Origin: JAYREN01 sp963663375
GTDB taxonomy: Bacteria > Acidobacteriota > Holophagae > Holophagales > Holophagaceae
Direction: 5' to 3'
Assembly: GCA_963663375.1 (NCBI GenBank)
Contig: OY760195.1
Location: 2,666,001-2,730,000, forward strand
DNA: 64,000 nt
Position numbers and translations under genes: made by a program. The notes beneath the pieces were generated by a model. It saw nothing but the letters and a program-made list of their open reading frames with translations, was not told where the DNA came from and ran no database searches. This document shows, in pieces, positions 54,151-62,223 of the stretch. The number at the start of each line of letters is the position of its first letter. Within the stretch, counting starts at the first letter, position 1.

Positions 54151-54709
54151 GCTTTCCAAGAAAAGCCTGGGTCAACCACCGATGCACACCGATAAAGGCC
54201 ATCCGGCTTCGGTGCCCGGGCCACGTTTTTGGGGGCGGCGCCGGGACCGCGCTGGCGGGCCCGGGCACCTCGGTGGTGTGGGGAGAATGCTCCTAGAAAC
54301 ATCGGTGTTCATCGGTGTTAATTGGTGGTTAAAAGATCAGTAAAAGCCATTTTTAAGCCAGGATGGAAAGGATAAAGAGGATAAAGACGGCATCCTGTGC
54401 ATCCTTTCCATCCTGGCTAAAACAAAGGTTCTAGATCCCAGCATGGGCCCGTCGCTGCGCATGCCGGGCTGAAAAGGCTTAACGCCGAGGCGCGGAGAAC
54501 TGCGGAGGCTCGCCGAGGGAAAAGCGGGGATGGGCCTGCGGGTTTGGCAGAGCCTGTGTTCCATCTTTCCTCCGCGAGCCTCTGTTTTCCCAGCGCCTCC
54601 GCGTGGGGCTTTTCGCCTCAGGATCCGAGCCAGGGGTGCCTGTCGATCCCAAGCACCCTCAAGCCCTTTCAAATCAAGGGCCCGCCCGGAATTCCGCGAA
54701 GAGTCAAAC
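54151..54709. repeat. Three-palindrome repeat cluster, left copy
   Basis: Three elements follow each other. (1) CACCGATG nested palindrome, outer arms 54174-54193 and 54301-54330, with a truncated inner layer (left arm only). (2) AGCCAGGATGGAAAGGAT palindrome with perfect 18-bp arms 54356-54373/54401-54418. (3) A GCCGAGGCGCGGAG-type element, arms near 54481-54510 and 54568-54606. The tail ends at GAATTCCGCGAAGAG. The whole cluster recurs in the same orientation at 56026-56513. Region 54001-54150, upstream of the glycosyltransferase operon, shows nothing recognisable. Confidence 0.85.
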
Positions 54710-54729
54710 CGTCTAGCTCCTGGTGAATC

Positions 54730-54758
54730 GGACAGTATCGGTTATATTGATACCGTCC
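54730..54758 (+). promoter_or_regulatory. Palindromic operator overlapping a -10-like sequence
   Basis: GGACAGTATC (54730-54739) and GATACCGTCC (54749-54758) form a 9/10 inverted repeat flanking GGTTATATT. The TATATT inside (54743-54748) could be a -10 element. It lies 21 bp before the ATG of the nucleotidyltransferase gene, an arrangement typical of an autoregulated operon bound by its HTH partner. Confidence 0.6.
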
Positions 54759-54778
54759 GGTGACCGAGAATCGCCCCC

Positions 54779-55318
54779 ATGAAACCCTCCGAAATCATTC
54801 CCCGCTTCGATGCCTTCCTGGCGGAGCAGGGCCTCATGCTGGAGGCCATCGCCACGGGCGGGGCGGCCCTTGCCTTGCTGGGCATCATCGGCCGGGAGAC
54901 CCGTGACTGTGATCTCGTCGAGCCTGAACTCTCCTTGCTCCTAAAGGGGGCCTCGCAGGCTTTTGCGGCCGAAGTGCGAAAACAGGGCATGATCCTGCGG
55001 GACGATTGGTTGAACAATGGCCCTGCCTCCCTGGGGCCGCTTCTGCCGGAGGGGTGGAGAAACCGCCTCCAGGTGATTTATCAGGGGAAAGCGATCCGGC
55101 TTTGGTCCCTGGGGCGCCCCGAACTGCTCCTGGCAAAGCTCTGGGCGCTGTGTGACCGGGGCCTGGACCTGGGTGACTGTCTGGCCTTGGCGCCCAGTGC
55201 CGAGGAATTGCGCCAGGCCGAAGCCTGGATCGCGGCCCAGGATCTCAACCCCGACTGGCCTGCCCACGTGGAGGCAACGCTCAAGGATCTGGCTCGGAGG
55301 CTTGAGCATGGGCTTTAG
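54779..55318 (+). CDS. Nucleotidyltransferase-like protein (AbiEii/DUF6036-type)
   Basis: In this 179-residue protein ATGGAALALLGIIGRETRDCDLV gives the Gly-Gly pair (27-28) and the Asp-x-Asp pair (D43, D45) of MNT/AbiEii nucleotidyltransferases. RPELLLAKLWALCDRGLDLGDCLAL (113-137) matches the conserved helical block after the catalytic core. Family members act as toxins or tRNA/protein nucleotide transferases. It overlaps the next gene by 11 bp. The operon is bracketed by direct copies of a repeat cluster and preceded by a palindromic operator. Assignment to a defence or TA role is inference. Confidence 0.7.
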   Translation: MKPSEIIPRFDAFLAEQGLMLEAIATGGAALALLGIIGRETRDCDLVEPELSLLLKGASQAFAAEVRKQGMILRDDWLNNGPASLGPLLPEGWRNRLQVIYQGKAIRLWSLGRPELLLAKLWALCDRGLDLGDCLALAPSAEELRQAEAWIAAQDLNPDWPAHVEATLKDLARRLEHGL

Positions 55319-55991
55319 CCGACTCACCCATCCTCCCGTGGCCCTGGAGGGTCCGGCCCTGACCGCCGCCCTGGCGGGGATCGGGATGGCCTTGGCCGCC
55401 GAGCCCATGCCGAATCCCAATCTTGAGGACACGCTGCTGGCGGCCTCGGTGGAAGGGCTGGAGCGAGACGATCTTCGGGTGTTGGCCATCCTCATGACCT
55501 GGCTTGAGGTGCACGCCGCCTGGGTCAACGCGGATCGCCTGACCGCTCTGGTGCGCGAGCAGTCCAGCGTGCGGGTGCGGGCCTTCTGGAGTGCTGTCGC
55601 CCTCTGGCAGGGCAAGGATCGGCGGTTCGCTCGTCTGTCAAAAACCTACGAGGGGCCCCGGTTGGACCTGATGGCCGCAGGCACGGACTTCCACCTGCGA
55701 CGTGGGGGAGAAGACCCGCGTTTTGCCGGGGGGCCGCTCCGGGTGCCCGGTGGGATTCTTCGGGACCGCAAGGGCGACGTTCTTACACCCACAGAATTGG
55801 CCCGCATCCACGGCGGGTACCGTCGCCGCATCCTGCTGGGGCCTTCCTACCGGGCCGATATGTGGGCCGAACTGGACCGCGAGCCCGGCTTGTCTGCCGC
55901 TGAGCTTGCCCGGCGCGCCTACGGTTCCTTCGCCACCGCCTGGCGCGTGAAGCGGGACTGGGACCTGCTGAAGATGGCCGAACCGGCGTGA
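55308..55991 (+). CDS. HTH-ending partner protein of the nucleotidyltransferase
   Basis: This 227-residue protein starts at an ATG inside the nucleotidyltransferase gene (11-bp overlap). The first ~110 residues are helical and Leu/Ala-rich. The middle (VPGGILRDRKGDVLTPTELARIHGGYRRRILLG) is basic. The end (LSAAELARRAYGSFATAWRVKRDWDLL, about 195-221) reads as a helix-turn-helix. I do not recognise the family. By position it is the probable antitoxin/regulator, likely to bind the palindrome at 54730-54758, in the manner of AbiEi with AbiEii. Confidence 0.7.
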   Translation: MGFSRLTHPPVALEGPALTAALAGIGMALAAEPMPNPNLEDTLLAASVEGLERDDLRVLAILMTWLEVHAAWVNADRLTALVREQSSVRVRAFWSAVALWQGKDRRFARLSKTYEGPRLDLMAAGTDFHLRRGGEDPRFAGGPLRVPGGILRDRKGDVLTPTELARIHGGYRRRILLGPSYRADMWAELDREPGLSAAELARRAYGSFATAWRVKRDWDLLKMAEPA

Positions 55992-56025
55992 GTGCGGAGG
56001 GGTTCACGTGTCTCAAAAGGCTCAC

Positions 56026-56513
56026 GCTTGCCAAGAAAAGCCTGGGTCAACCACCGATGCACACCGATGAACATCGATAAAGGCAATCCGGCTCCGGTGC
56101 CCGGGCACCTCAGTGGTTTGGGGAGAATGTCGCTAGAAACATCGGTGTTCATCGGCGTTGATCGGTGGTTAAAAAATCAGTCAAAGCCATTTTTAAGCCA
56201 GGATGGAAAGGATGAAAAGGATAAAGATAGGCATCCTGTTCATCCTTTTCATCCTGGCTAGAACAAAGGTTCTAGACTCCCAGCACGGGTCCATCGCTGC
56301 GCAGGCCGGGCCGAAAAGGCTCAACGCCGAGGCGCGGAGAACTGAGGTGGATCGCAGAGGAAAAGCAGGGATGCCTGGGTTTTGTCTTTCCTCCGCGAGC
56401 CTCTGTTTTTCTCTGCGCCTCCGCGTGGGGCTTTTCGGCTCAAGGGCCGAGCCGGGGGCGTTTGTCGATCCCAAGCACCCTCGAGCCCTCCCCGAATTCC
56501 GTGAGGAGCCAAA
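56026..56513. repeat. Three-palindrome repeat cluster, right copy
   Basis: The order and orientation are the same as at 54151-54709. The CACCGATG palindrome (56049-56170) has no inner layer: its apex is the perfect 14-bp palindrome GGTGCCCGGGCACC. The AGCCAGGATG palindrome is at 56195-56260, the GCGGAG-type element at 56325-56430, and a shared tail follows to GAATTCCGTGAGGAG. It fills the 588-bp gap between the HTH gene and pnp. The differences from the left copy are scattered substitutions plus the missing inner layer. Confidence 0.85.
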
Positions 56514-56514
56514 G

Positions 56515-56551
56515 AAAAAGGAAGAAAGGCTTTTGGCCCTTCTTCCTTTTT
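56515..56551 (-). terminator. Intrinsic terminator of pnp
   Basis: A long stem of AAAAAGGAAGAA with TTCTTCCTTTTT, continued by GGC/GCC across one mismatch, encloses a TTTTG loop. Read on the minus strand it ends in TTTTTCTTT. It lies 29 bp after the pnp stop, immediately next to the repeat cluster, and could work in both directions. Confidence 0.8.
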
Positions 56552-56579
56552 GGTGGGTAATCAGTGGTTCGGAGTGCAG

Positions 56580-58775
56580 CTATTCGCTGCGGCGGGGGCC
56601 ACGGGGGCCGCGGGGGCGGCGGGGGCGATCCTCGCCAGCGGGGGCGTCGCCCTGGGGGGCTTCCTGGCCTTCTTCGCCTTCGGGCTTGGGCAGCAGGGCC
56701 TTGCGGCTGAGCTTGATCTTGCCGCGCTCGTCGATGGCGAGGACCTTGACCATGATCTCCTGGCCTTCGCTCACTTCATCGGCGGGGTTGGCCACGCGGT
56801 AGGGGGCCATTTCGCTCACATGGAGCAGGCCGTCCAGGCCGGGCAGGATGGTGACGAAGGCGCCGAATTCGGTGACCTTGGCCACGCGGCCCAGGTAGGT
56901 CTGGCCCACTTCGGCGCTCTGGATGAGGTCGGCGATCATCTTGAGGGCGACCTGCAGTTTGTCCTGGGTGGGGCCGGCCACCTGGCACAGGCCGTTGTCG
57001 TCGATGTTCACTTCGCAGCCGCTCACCTCGATGATGTTGCGGATGGTGGCGCCGCCCTTGCCGATGACGTCGCGGATCTTTTCCTTGGGGAGCTGGATGC
57101 TGTGCATCTGGGGGGCGTTCTTGGCGAACTCGGCCCGGGGAGCCTGGAGCACTTCACCCATGGAGGCCAGCAGCTCGAGGCGGCCCTTCTTGGCCTGGTC
57201 GAGGGCCTTGGTGAGGATCTCGGTGGTGATGCCGCCGATCTTGATGTCCATCTGCAGGGCGGTGATGCCGTTGGGGGTGCCTGCGACCTTGAAATCCATG
57301 TCGCCGTAGTGGTCTTCCTGACCGGCGATGTCGGTGAGCACCACGAACTTTTCGCCGTCGCTTACGAGGCCCATGGCCACGCCGGCCACGGGGGCCTTGA
57401 GCTTGATGCCCGCATCCATCAGGGCCAGGGTGCCGCCGCAGATGGTGGCCATGGAGCTGGAGCCGTTGCTCTCGGTGATGTCAGAGACCACGCGCACGGT
57501 GTAGGGGTTGTCTTCGGCCTTGGGCAGCACGGCGAAGAGGCTGCGCTCGGCCAGCATGCCGTGGCCGATCTCGCGGCGACCGGGGCCGCGGTTGGGCTTG
57601 CACTCGCCCACGCTGTAGCCGGGGAAGTTGTAGTGGAGGTAGAACTTCTTCTTGTACTCCTCTTCCAGGCCGTCGATGATCTGCACGTTGCCCAGGGTGC
57701 CCAGGGTGGTGGTGACCAGGGCCTGGGTCTCGCCGCGGGTGAACAGGCAGGAGCCGTGGGAGGAGGGCAGCACGCCCACTTCGATGTTGAGGGGGCGGAT
57801 CTGGTCGAACTTGCGGCCGTCCAGGCGCACGCCCTGCTTCAGGATGGCGTTGCGGAAGAGGTTTTCCTTCAGGAGATCGAAGCAGCCCTTGACGGCGCCC
57901 TTGAGGGAGCCATCCTCGCCGCCCAGCTCGGTGGCGGCGGCCTTCTTCAGAATGTCGATGGCCTTGTAGCTCTCGATCTTGTTCTTCATGGTGAGGGCGC
58001 CGAAGAGCTTTTCGCCGTAGGCGGCGGCCACCTTCTGGTACAGCTCGGGGTGCTGCTCGGGCTTGGCGGGCACCATCTTGGCCTTGCCGACCTTGGTCTG
58101 GAGCTGCTGCTGGAGCTTGACGAGGATCTTGATCTGCTGGTGGCCGAATTCCAGGGCCTTGACCATGTCGGCTTCCTGCACTTCCTGGGCGCCGCACTCC
58201 ACCATCACCAGGGCTTCCTCGGTGCCAGCCACGAGCAGGTCGAGGTCGCTGTCCAGGCGCTGGTCGGCGGTGGGGTTCACTACGAGCTGGCCGTTGACGC
58301 GGCCCACGCGCACGCCGCCCACGGGGGCGTGGAAGGGGATCTCGCTGATGATGAGGGCCGCGGAGGCGCCCACCATGGCGAGCACTTCGGGGGCGTGCTG
58401 GCCGTCATAGCTGATGACCTGGCAGGTGATCATGGTGTCGCCGTTGTAGCCTTCCTCGAAGAGGGGGCGCAGGGGGCGATCGATCAGGCGGGAGGTCAGG
58501 GTTTCCTTGGTAGTCTGCTTGCCCTCGCGTTTGAACCAGCCGCCGGGGATCTTGCCCGCGGCAAACACGGGCTCGCGGTAGTCCACGGTGAGGGGGAAGA
58601 AGTCGATGCCCTCGCGGGGGTCGGCGGTGCACACGGCCACGAGGACCATGGTGTCGCCCTGGCGGACGATGACGGAACCGGCGGCCTGCTTGGCGATGCG
58701 GCCGGTCTCGAGGCTGATGGGGGTCCCGCCGAGGTCAACGCTGACGGTGGTGGGGTTGAAGGTCAACTGGTTCAT
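56580..58775 (-). CDS. pnp: Polyribonucleotide nucleotidyltransferase (PNPase)
   Basis: The start is taken at the ATG at 58775, preceded by AGGAG; the extra 18 in-frame codons upstream have no site. The 731-residue enzyme has two RNase PH domains (the second contains FTRGETQALVTTTLG), a KH domain (VIGKGGATIRNI) and an S1 domain (VGQTYLGRVAKVTEFGAFVTIL). The tail is an Arg/Pro-rich stretch (DRPRRPRGPRGPRRSE) that may bind RNA or partners. It phosphorolytically degrades RNA from the 3' end. rpsO, its usual neighbour, is not present. Confidence 0.98.
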   Translation of the reverse strand: MNQLTFNPTTVSVDLGGTPISLETGRIAKQAAGSVIVRQGDTMVLVAVCTADPREGIDFFPLTVDYREPVFAAGKIPGGWFKREGKQTTKETLTSRLIDRPLRPLFEEGYNGDTMITCQVISYDGQHAPEVLAMVGASAALIISEIPFHAPVGGVRVGRVNGQLVVNPTADQRLDSDLDLLVAGTEEALVMVECGAQEVQEADMVKALEFGHQQIKILVKLQQQLQTKVGKAKMVPAKPEQHPELYQKVAAAYGEKLFGALTMKNKIESYKAIDILKKAAATELGGEDGSLKGAVKGCFDLLKENLFRNAILKQGVRLDGRKFDQIRPLNIEVGVLPSSHGSCLFTRGETQALVTTTLGTLGNVQIIDGLEEEYKKKFYLHYNFPGYSVGECKPNRGPGRREIGHGMLAERSLFAVLPKAEDNPYTVRVVSDITESNGSSSMATICGGTLALMDAGIKLKAPVAGVAMGLVSDGEKFVVLTDIAGQEDHYGDMDFKVAGTPNGITALQMDIKIGGITTEILTKALDQAKKGRLELLASMGEVLQAPRAEFAKNAPQMHSIQLPKEKIRDVIGKGGATIRNIIEVSGCEVNIDDNGLCQVAGPTQDKLQVALKMIADLIQSAEVGQTYLGRVAKVTEFGAFVTILPGLDGLLHVSEMAPYRVANPADEVSEGQEIMVKVLAIDERGKIKLSRKALLPKPEGEEGQEAPQGDAPAGEDRPRRPRGPRGPRRSE

Positions 58776-58990
58776 GGAGTCTCCTGGGGCACCGGCCCCG
58801 ACTGGGGTCCCCAACGTCGATCGCTCCATGAAACCCTCCGCCAGATCGAGATTGATGGGGAGGTGGGCTTCCTGCAGAGGTCGTCGCCAGGGCGATGGAC
58901 ATACGAAGCGATATTACCACGGGCCCCAAGGGAGTCTGGGGGGGCTGGTGCGCCTTCGTTGGGGTCCTTTTCCAAAAAAAGCACAGGATC

Positions 58991-59211
58991 AACCACCGAT
59001 GAACACCGATAAAGGGGAATCCGGCTCCGGTGCCTGGGCCGCGTTTCTGGGGGCGGCACCGGGACCGCGCTTGTGCGCGTTCTTGCGCCGCCCCCAGAAA
59101 GTGCACGGCGTAGTCGCGCGCCCCGCTGCGCGTGTGGGCCCTGGCACCTAGGCAGTGCGGGAAGAAGATGGAATTCGAAATATCGGCGTGCATCGGTGTT
59201 CATCGGTGGTT
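58991..59211. repeat. CACCGATG nested-palindrome element, copy 4 (three layers)
   Basis: Outer arms are AACCACCGATGAACACCGAT (58991-59010) and three inverted units ending CATCGGTGGTT (to 59211). The inner layer is TTTCTGGGGGCGGC with GCCGCCCCCAGAAA, as in copy 1, plus a GCGTAG-type hairpin remnant. The middle arms GGTGCCTGGGCC and GGCCCTGGCACC are present. It lies in the 619-bp gap upstream of pnp; I see nothing else certain in 58776-58990 or 59212-59394. Confidence 0.85.
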
Positions 59212-59394
59212 AAAAATCTCTCGAAACCCGCGCTGACGTTCATAGGTGATCAGGCCGCGCCATTCGCGATTTCAAAGGGCCTTTTCACTGGGGCTGGGCA
59301 AGCCGAACGCCGGGAAGGGCAAGATTTCTGAAATGGTGGCTTGCGCGTTTGCGGCAGCCACCTTACCTTCCCCCCTAGATTCCGGGGAGGATGC

Positions 59395-59622
59395 ATGATC
59401 ATCCGGGCTGAATGGCCGGGCACCGTGGTGGATGTATTCGTCCAGCAGGGTCAGGAAGTGGAGGAGGACGAGGCGCTCGTGCTGATGGAGGGTGCGGACT
59501 CGTCCCGCACGCCCTTCTATGTGAACGCCCCGGAGGCGTGCCGCATCAAGCGCATCCTCATCGAAGAGGGAGATTTCGCCGAGGAGGACGACGAGCTGCT
59601 GGAGGTCGCCGAGGTCGACTGA
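59395..59622 (+). CDS. Biotinyl/lipoyl-like domain protein lacking the attachment lysine
   Basis: This 75-residue single domain has GGGGAGG before its ATG at 59395. The fold signature is clear: AEWPGTVVDVFVQQGQEVEEDEALVLME, then YVNAPEACRIKRILIEEGDFAEEDDELLEV. It matches both halves of a biotinyl domain, but where AMKM should be it reads EGADSS (32-37), so there is no Lys to modify. It may be a structural or degenerate carrier. No carboxylase gene is adjacent. Confidence 0.75.
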   Translation: MIIRAEWPGTVVDVFVQQGQEVEEDEALVLMEGADSSRTPFYVNAPEACRIKRILIEEGDFAEEDDELLEVAEVD

Positions 59623-59654
59623 GGCTCGTTGGGGCCTGGTAGAGCCGAGCGAAA

Positions 59655-59770
59655 AGATCCACCACGGAGTCCGCTGAGGGAAAAAGAGAGGACACAGAGA
59701 AAGCAGAGCAGTGCTTTTCCTCCGTGTTCTTTTCTCGGTGCCCTCGGCGTTCTCCGTGGCGAATCATTTT
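59655..59770. repeat. CACGGAG-unit inverted repeat element
   Basis: The left arm has ACCACGGAGT, GCTGAGGG and ACACAGAGAAAG units. The right arm has TCCTCCGTGTTC, CTCGGTGCCCTCGGCG and TTCTCCGTGGCGAATC, the inverse. It lies in the 212-bp gap between the biotinyl-like gene and the cation efflux gene. Its architecture is like that of the other intergenic elements, with yet another unit sequence. Confidence 0.65.
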
Positions 59771-59834
59771 CAGGACTTGCCTCAAAGGAGCGCGGACTCG
59801 GCCAGGGGGGTAAACTCCGGGGCGGGAGGTCGCC

Positions 59835-60812
59835 TTGGCTGAGCATGACCATGATCACGGCGCTGGGGCTTCGGCTCGCGGCGACGTGCCCCTCGAACCC
59901 AAGACCACGTGGCGGCTGGCCTGGAGCGCCGCGATCTTCGGGGTGAGCGCCCTGCTGCAGGGGGTGGGCGGCTTCTGGACGGGATCCCTGGGGTTGGTGT
60001 CCGACAGCCTCGAGAACCTGAATGACGTGGTCGTGAACCTGGTGGGCCTCACGAGCCTGGTGGTGGCCAACCGCCGGGAGCCCTGCGATCGCTACGCCTA
60101 CGGCTGGCATCGGCTGGAGGTCTTCAACACGCTCTTTGGGGCGGGGATGCTGCTGGTCCTGGCCGGGGCCGTCTCCGTGGAGGCCTTCCATCGCCTGCGC
60201 AATCCCCAGCCCATCAGCACGGGCTGGGTGCTGATCTTCTCCCTGGCCGGCCTGCTGCTCAATCTCGCGGCCACGCTGGTGCTGCGCCCCAAGCACAAGG
60301 ACACCCTGCATCGGGATGCGAATCTCAAGGCCGCCTATACCCACGCCTTCGCGGATGCGCTGACGAGCGTGGCGCTGGTGCTCTCCATGGTGGTGATCCG
60401 CCTGACCGGCTGGTGGTGGGTGGATCCGGTGATTGCCCTGGTCATCGTGGTCGTGATCCTGCGGGGCGCCTACGGGCTGGTGCGGGATGCGGTGGGGATT
60501 CTCATGCACCGGGCGGCCTTCGACCATGCCCTGGCGCGGGCGCGGCTGCTGGAACTGCCGGGGGTGGTGGCCGTGGCGGACCTTCGTTCCTGGCGGGTGT
60601 GTAGCCATCTGGTGGTGGCCTCGGCCCACGTGACCGTGGAGGCAGAGCGCCTGGACGAAACCTCCGGCTACTTGGCGGCCATCGAGGCCGTACTGCGCCA
60701 TGAATTCGAGGTGCGGCACCTCACGGTCCACTTCGAGACCCCCGCCATGGCCGCGGGCCACCACCATCGTTTTCTCCACACCCATGAGGCGGAAGAGCAC
60801 CATCACCCCTAA
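59835..60812 (+). CDS. Cation diffusion facilitator family transporter
   Basis: The 325-residue protein has an N-terminal His/Asp stretch (AEHDHDHG), about six membrane helices and a cytoplasmic C-domain ending in a His-rich tail (HHHRFLHTHEAEEHHH). Metal-site motifs are LVSDSLENLND in helix 2 and HAFADALTSV in helix 5 (HxxxD), as in zinc-exporting CDF proteins. The start is TTG at 59835, with GGGAGGT at good spacing; the His-rich start supports it. It probably exports Zn2+ or a similar divalent ion by proton exchange. Confidence 0.92.
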   Translation: MAEHDHDHGAGASARGDVPLEPKTTWRLAWSAAIFGVSALLQGVGGFWTGSLGLVSDSLENLNDVVVNLVGLTSLVVANRREPCDRYAYGWHRLEVFNTLFGAGMLLVLAGAVSVEAFHRLRNPQPISTGWVLIFSLAGLLLNLAATLVLRPKHKDTLHRDANLKAAYTHAFADALTSVALVLSMVVIRLTGWWWVDPVIALVIVVVILRGAYGLVRDAVGILMHRAAFDHALARARLLELPGVVAVADLRSWRVCSHLVVASAHVTVEAERLDETSGYLAAIEAVLRHEFEVRHLTVHFETPAMAAGHHHRFLHTHEAEEHHHP

Positions 60813-60833
60813 GGCTCGACCCCCCGGGGACCG

Positions 60834-62180
60834 ATGAAAGGGAAAATCCCGGAGATCATCGTGTCTCTTCCAAAGCCGAAAAAGCCCGAACGCATCGATG
60901 GACGTGAGCCGGAACTGCGGGACCGAGAGATGATCCTGGCCTATTTCGAGGAGCTTTCCCGGCTTGGCACGGCAGTGATGCTCTGGGTGGACCTGGATTC
61001 CTGGATTCCCATCGGTCTGAAGGTCGAAGGAGTGCGGGAAGACTCCTGGAGCTTTTCTGCGGTGCTCCAGCGGGCGCTGCCGGGAGAGCTGTCGGGCAAG
61101 CGGGTGCTGGAACTGGCCTTCCCCCTCGAGGGGGTGAGGCTCCTGGCCAGCGTGCATTTCCAGGCTCGGGAAGGCTATCTGAAAGCCTCCTTTTCGCTGC
61201 CGGAGGCCATCCGGTTTGGGGAACGAAGGGAACGGGTACGGGCCCGCTTCGGCCCCCGGGAGAAGGCGCGAGTCACGGTGCTGGAGGACTTCATGCAGGG
61301 GTGCGGGGCGACGGGGCGCCTGGTGAACCTGAGTCTGTCCGGGCTATGCCTGCGGGTGGACCGGGTGATCGCCGTGCGGGGCGAGGGGCAGATTCCCATT
61401 TCTCCGGCCGTGTTCACGGCGGGTACCCGATTGGCCCTGGTGCGCATCCAGGATCTGCCCAATCTGCCGACCATCGAGTGCAGCGGCATCACCACCCACT
61501 CGGGGCGATCCGCCATCGGTACTACGGTGGGCATTCACCTGGAAGGATTGGGCAGCCTGGAACAGAATCTGCTGGCGGCGGTGTTGGCCCGCAGGTTGCC
61601 TACCTTCGCCCGGAATTTTCCGGTGCGTCACCGCCGCAGCGAGGATGATCTGGTGGATCCCGCCGCCAATCCCGAGGAGGCAGGGGCCTGGGACGCGACA
61701 ATGGAGGAAGGTGGTCTGGACCCGGGGGCTCTGGCGTCTTTCCCCGAAGCAGAAGGCCTGGTGGAGCCCAGCCGAGAAGAGCGCATGATCCGGATCAAGC
61801 GCAGCGGCAAGCGCATCCTGATCATCATGCACGATGACCTGGATCGGGCAATCCTGGCGGGCACCCTGCAGGCCGATGGGTTCCGCCCGGCCATGGAGGC
61901 CCGCAATTTTGCCGAAGCCCTGGGTTGGTTCCGGGTAACTCCCATCGACCTAGTGATCCTGGACCATCAGGTGGGCGCCCACCCCGGCCAGGTGTTTCTC
62001 GATCGGCTGCGGGCCCAGGGCTATGGCCTGGAAACCCCGGTGGTGATGACCTTCGAAGAAGTCGATGTGCGCACCACCATCATGGCCAAGGCGCATCGGA
62101 TCTCCCATCTGCAGCGCAAGCCCATCGACTATGACGGAGAACTCAGGGGCATGCTGCACCGCCTGCTCGGGATCGCCTGA
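60834..62180 (+). CDS. PilZ domain-receiver domain fusion protein
   Basis: The 448-residue cytoplasmic protein starts with an N-terminal YcgR-N-like region (about 30-125). A PilZ domain follows with the RxxxR motif (RRERVRARF, 131-139) and NLSLSG (165-170), the c-di-GMP signature. A linker of ~70 residues leads to a C-terminal receiver domain (about 330-448) with acidic pair HDD, phospho-acceptor Asp in LVILDHQ, VVMTF and the Lys of LQRKP. It probably integrates c-di-GMP and phosphorylation; the output partner is unknown. It lies 21 bp after the CDF gene. Confidence 0.85.
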   Translation: MKGKIPEIIVSLPKPKKPERIDGREPELRDREMILAYFEELSRLGTAVMLWVDLDSWIPIGLKVEGVREDSWSFSAVLQRALPGELSGKRVLELAFPLEGVRLLASVHFQAREGYLKASFSLPEAIRFGERRERVRARFGPREKARVTVLEDFMQGCGATGRLVNLSLSGLCLRVDRVIAVRGEGQIPISPAVFTAGTRLALVRIQDLPNLPTIECSGITTHSGRSAIGTTVGIHLEGLGSLEQNLLAAVLARRLPTFARNFPVRHRRSEDDLVDPAANPEEAGAWDATMEEGGLDPGALASFPEAEGLVEPSREERMIRIKRSGKRILIIMHDDLDRAILAGTLQADGFRPAMEARNFAEALGWFRVTPIDLVILDHQVGAHPGQVFLDRLRAQGYGLETPVVMTFEEVDVRTTIMAKAHRISHLQRKPIDYDGELRGMLHRLLGIA

Positions 62181-62223
62181 GGCGGCTGGGCGGGGTACCA
62201 TGGAGCCTTCCACTGAGGTGCCC

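Noticed and set aside
54530..54763. Small open frames inside the repeat clusters at 54.3-54.8 kb and 56.2-56.8 kb
   Set aside because: They are encoded by palindromic repeat units, have no ribosome sites, and the two copies are not conserved as proteins.
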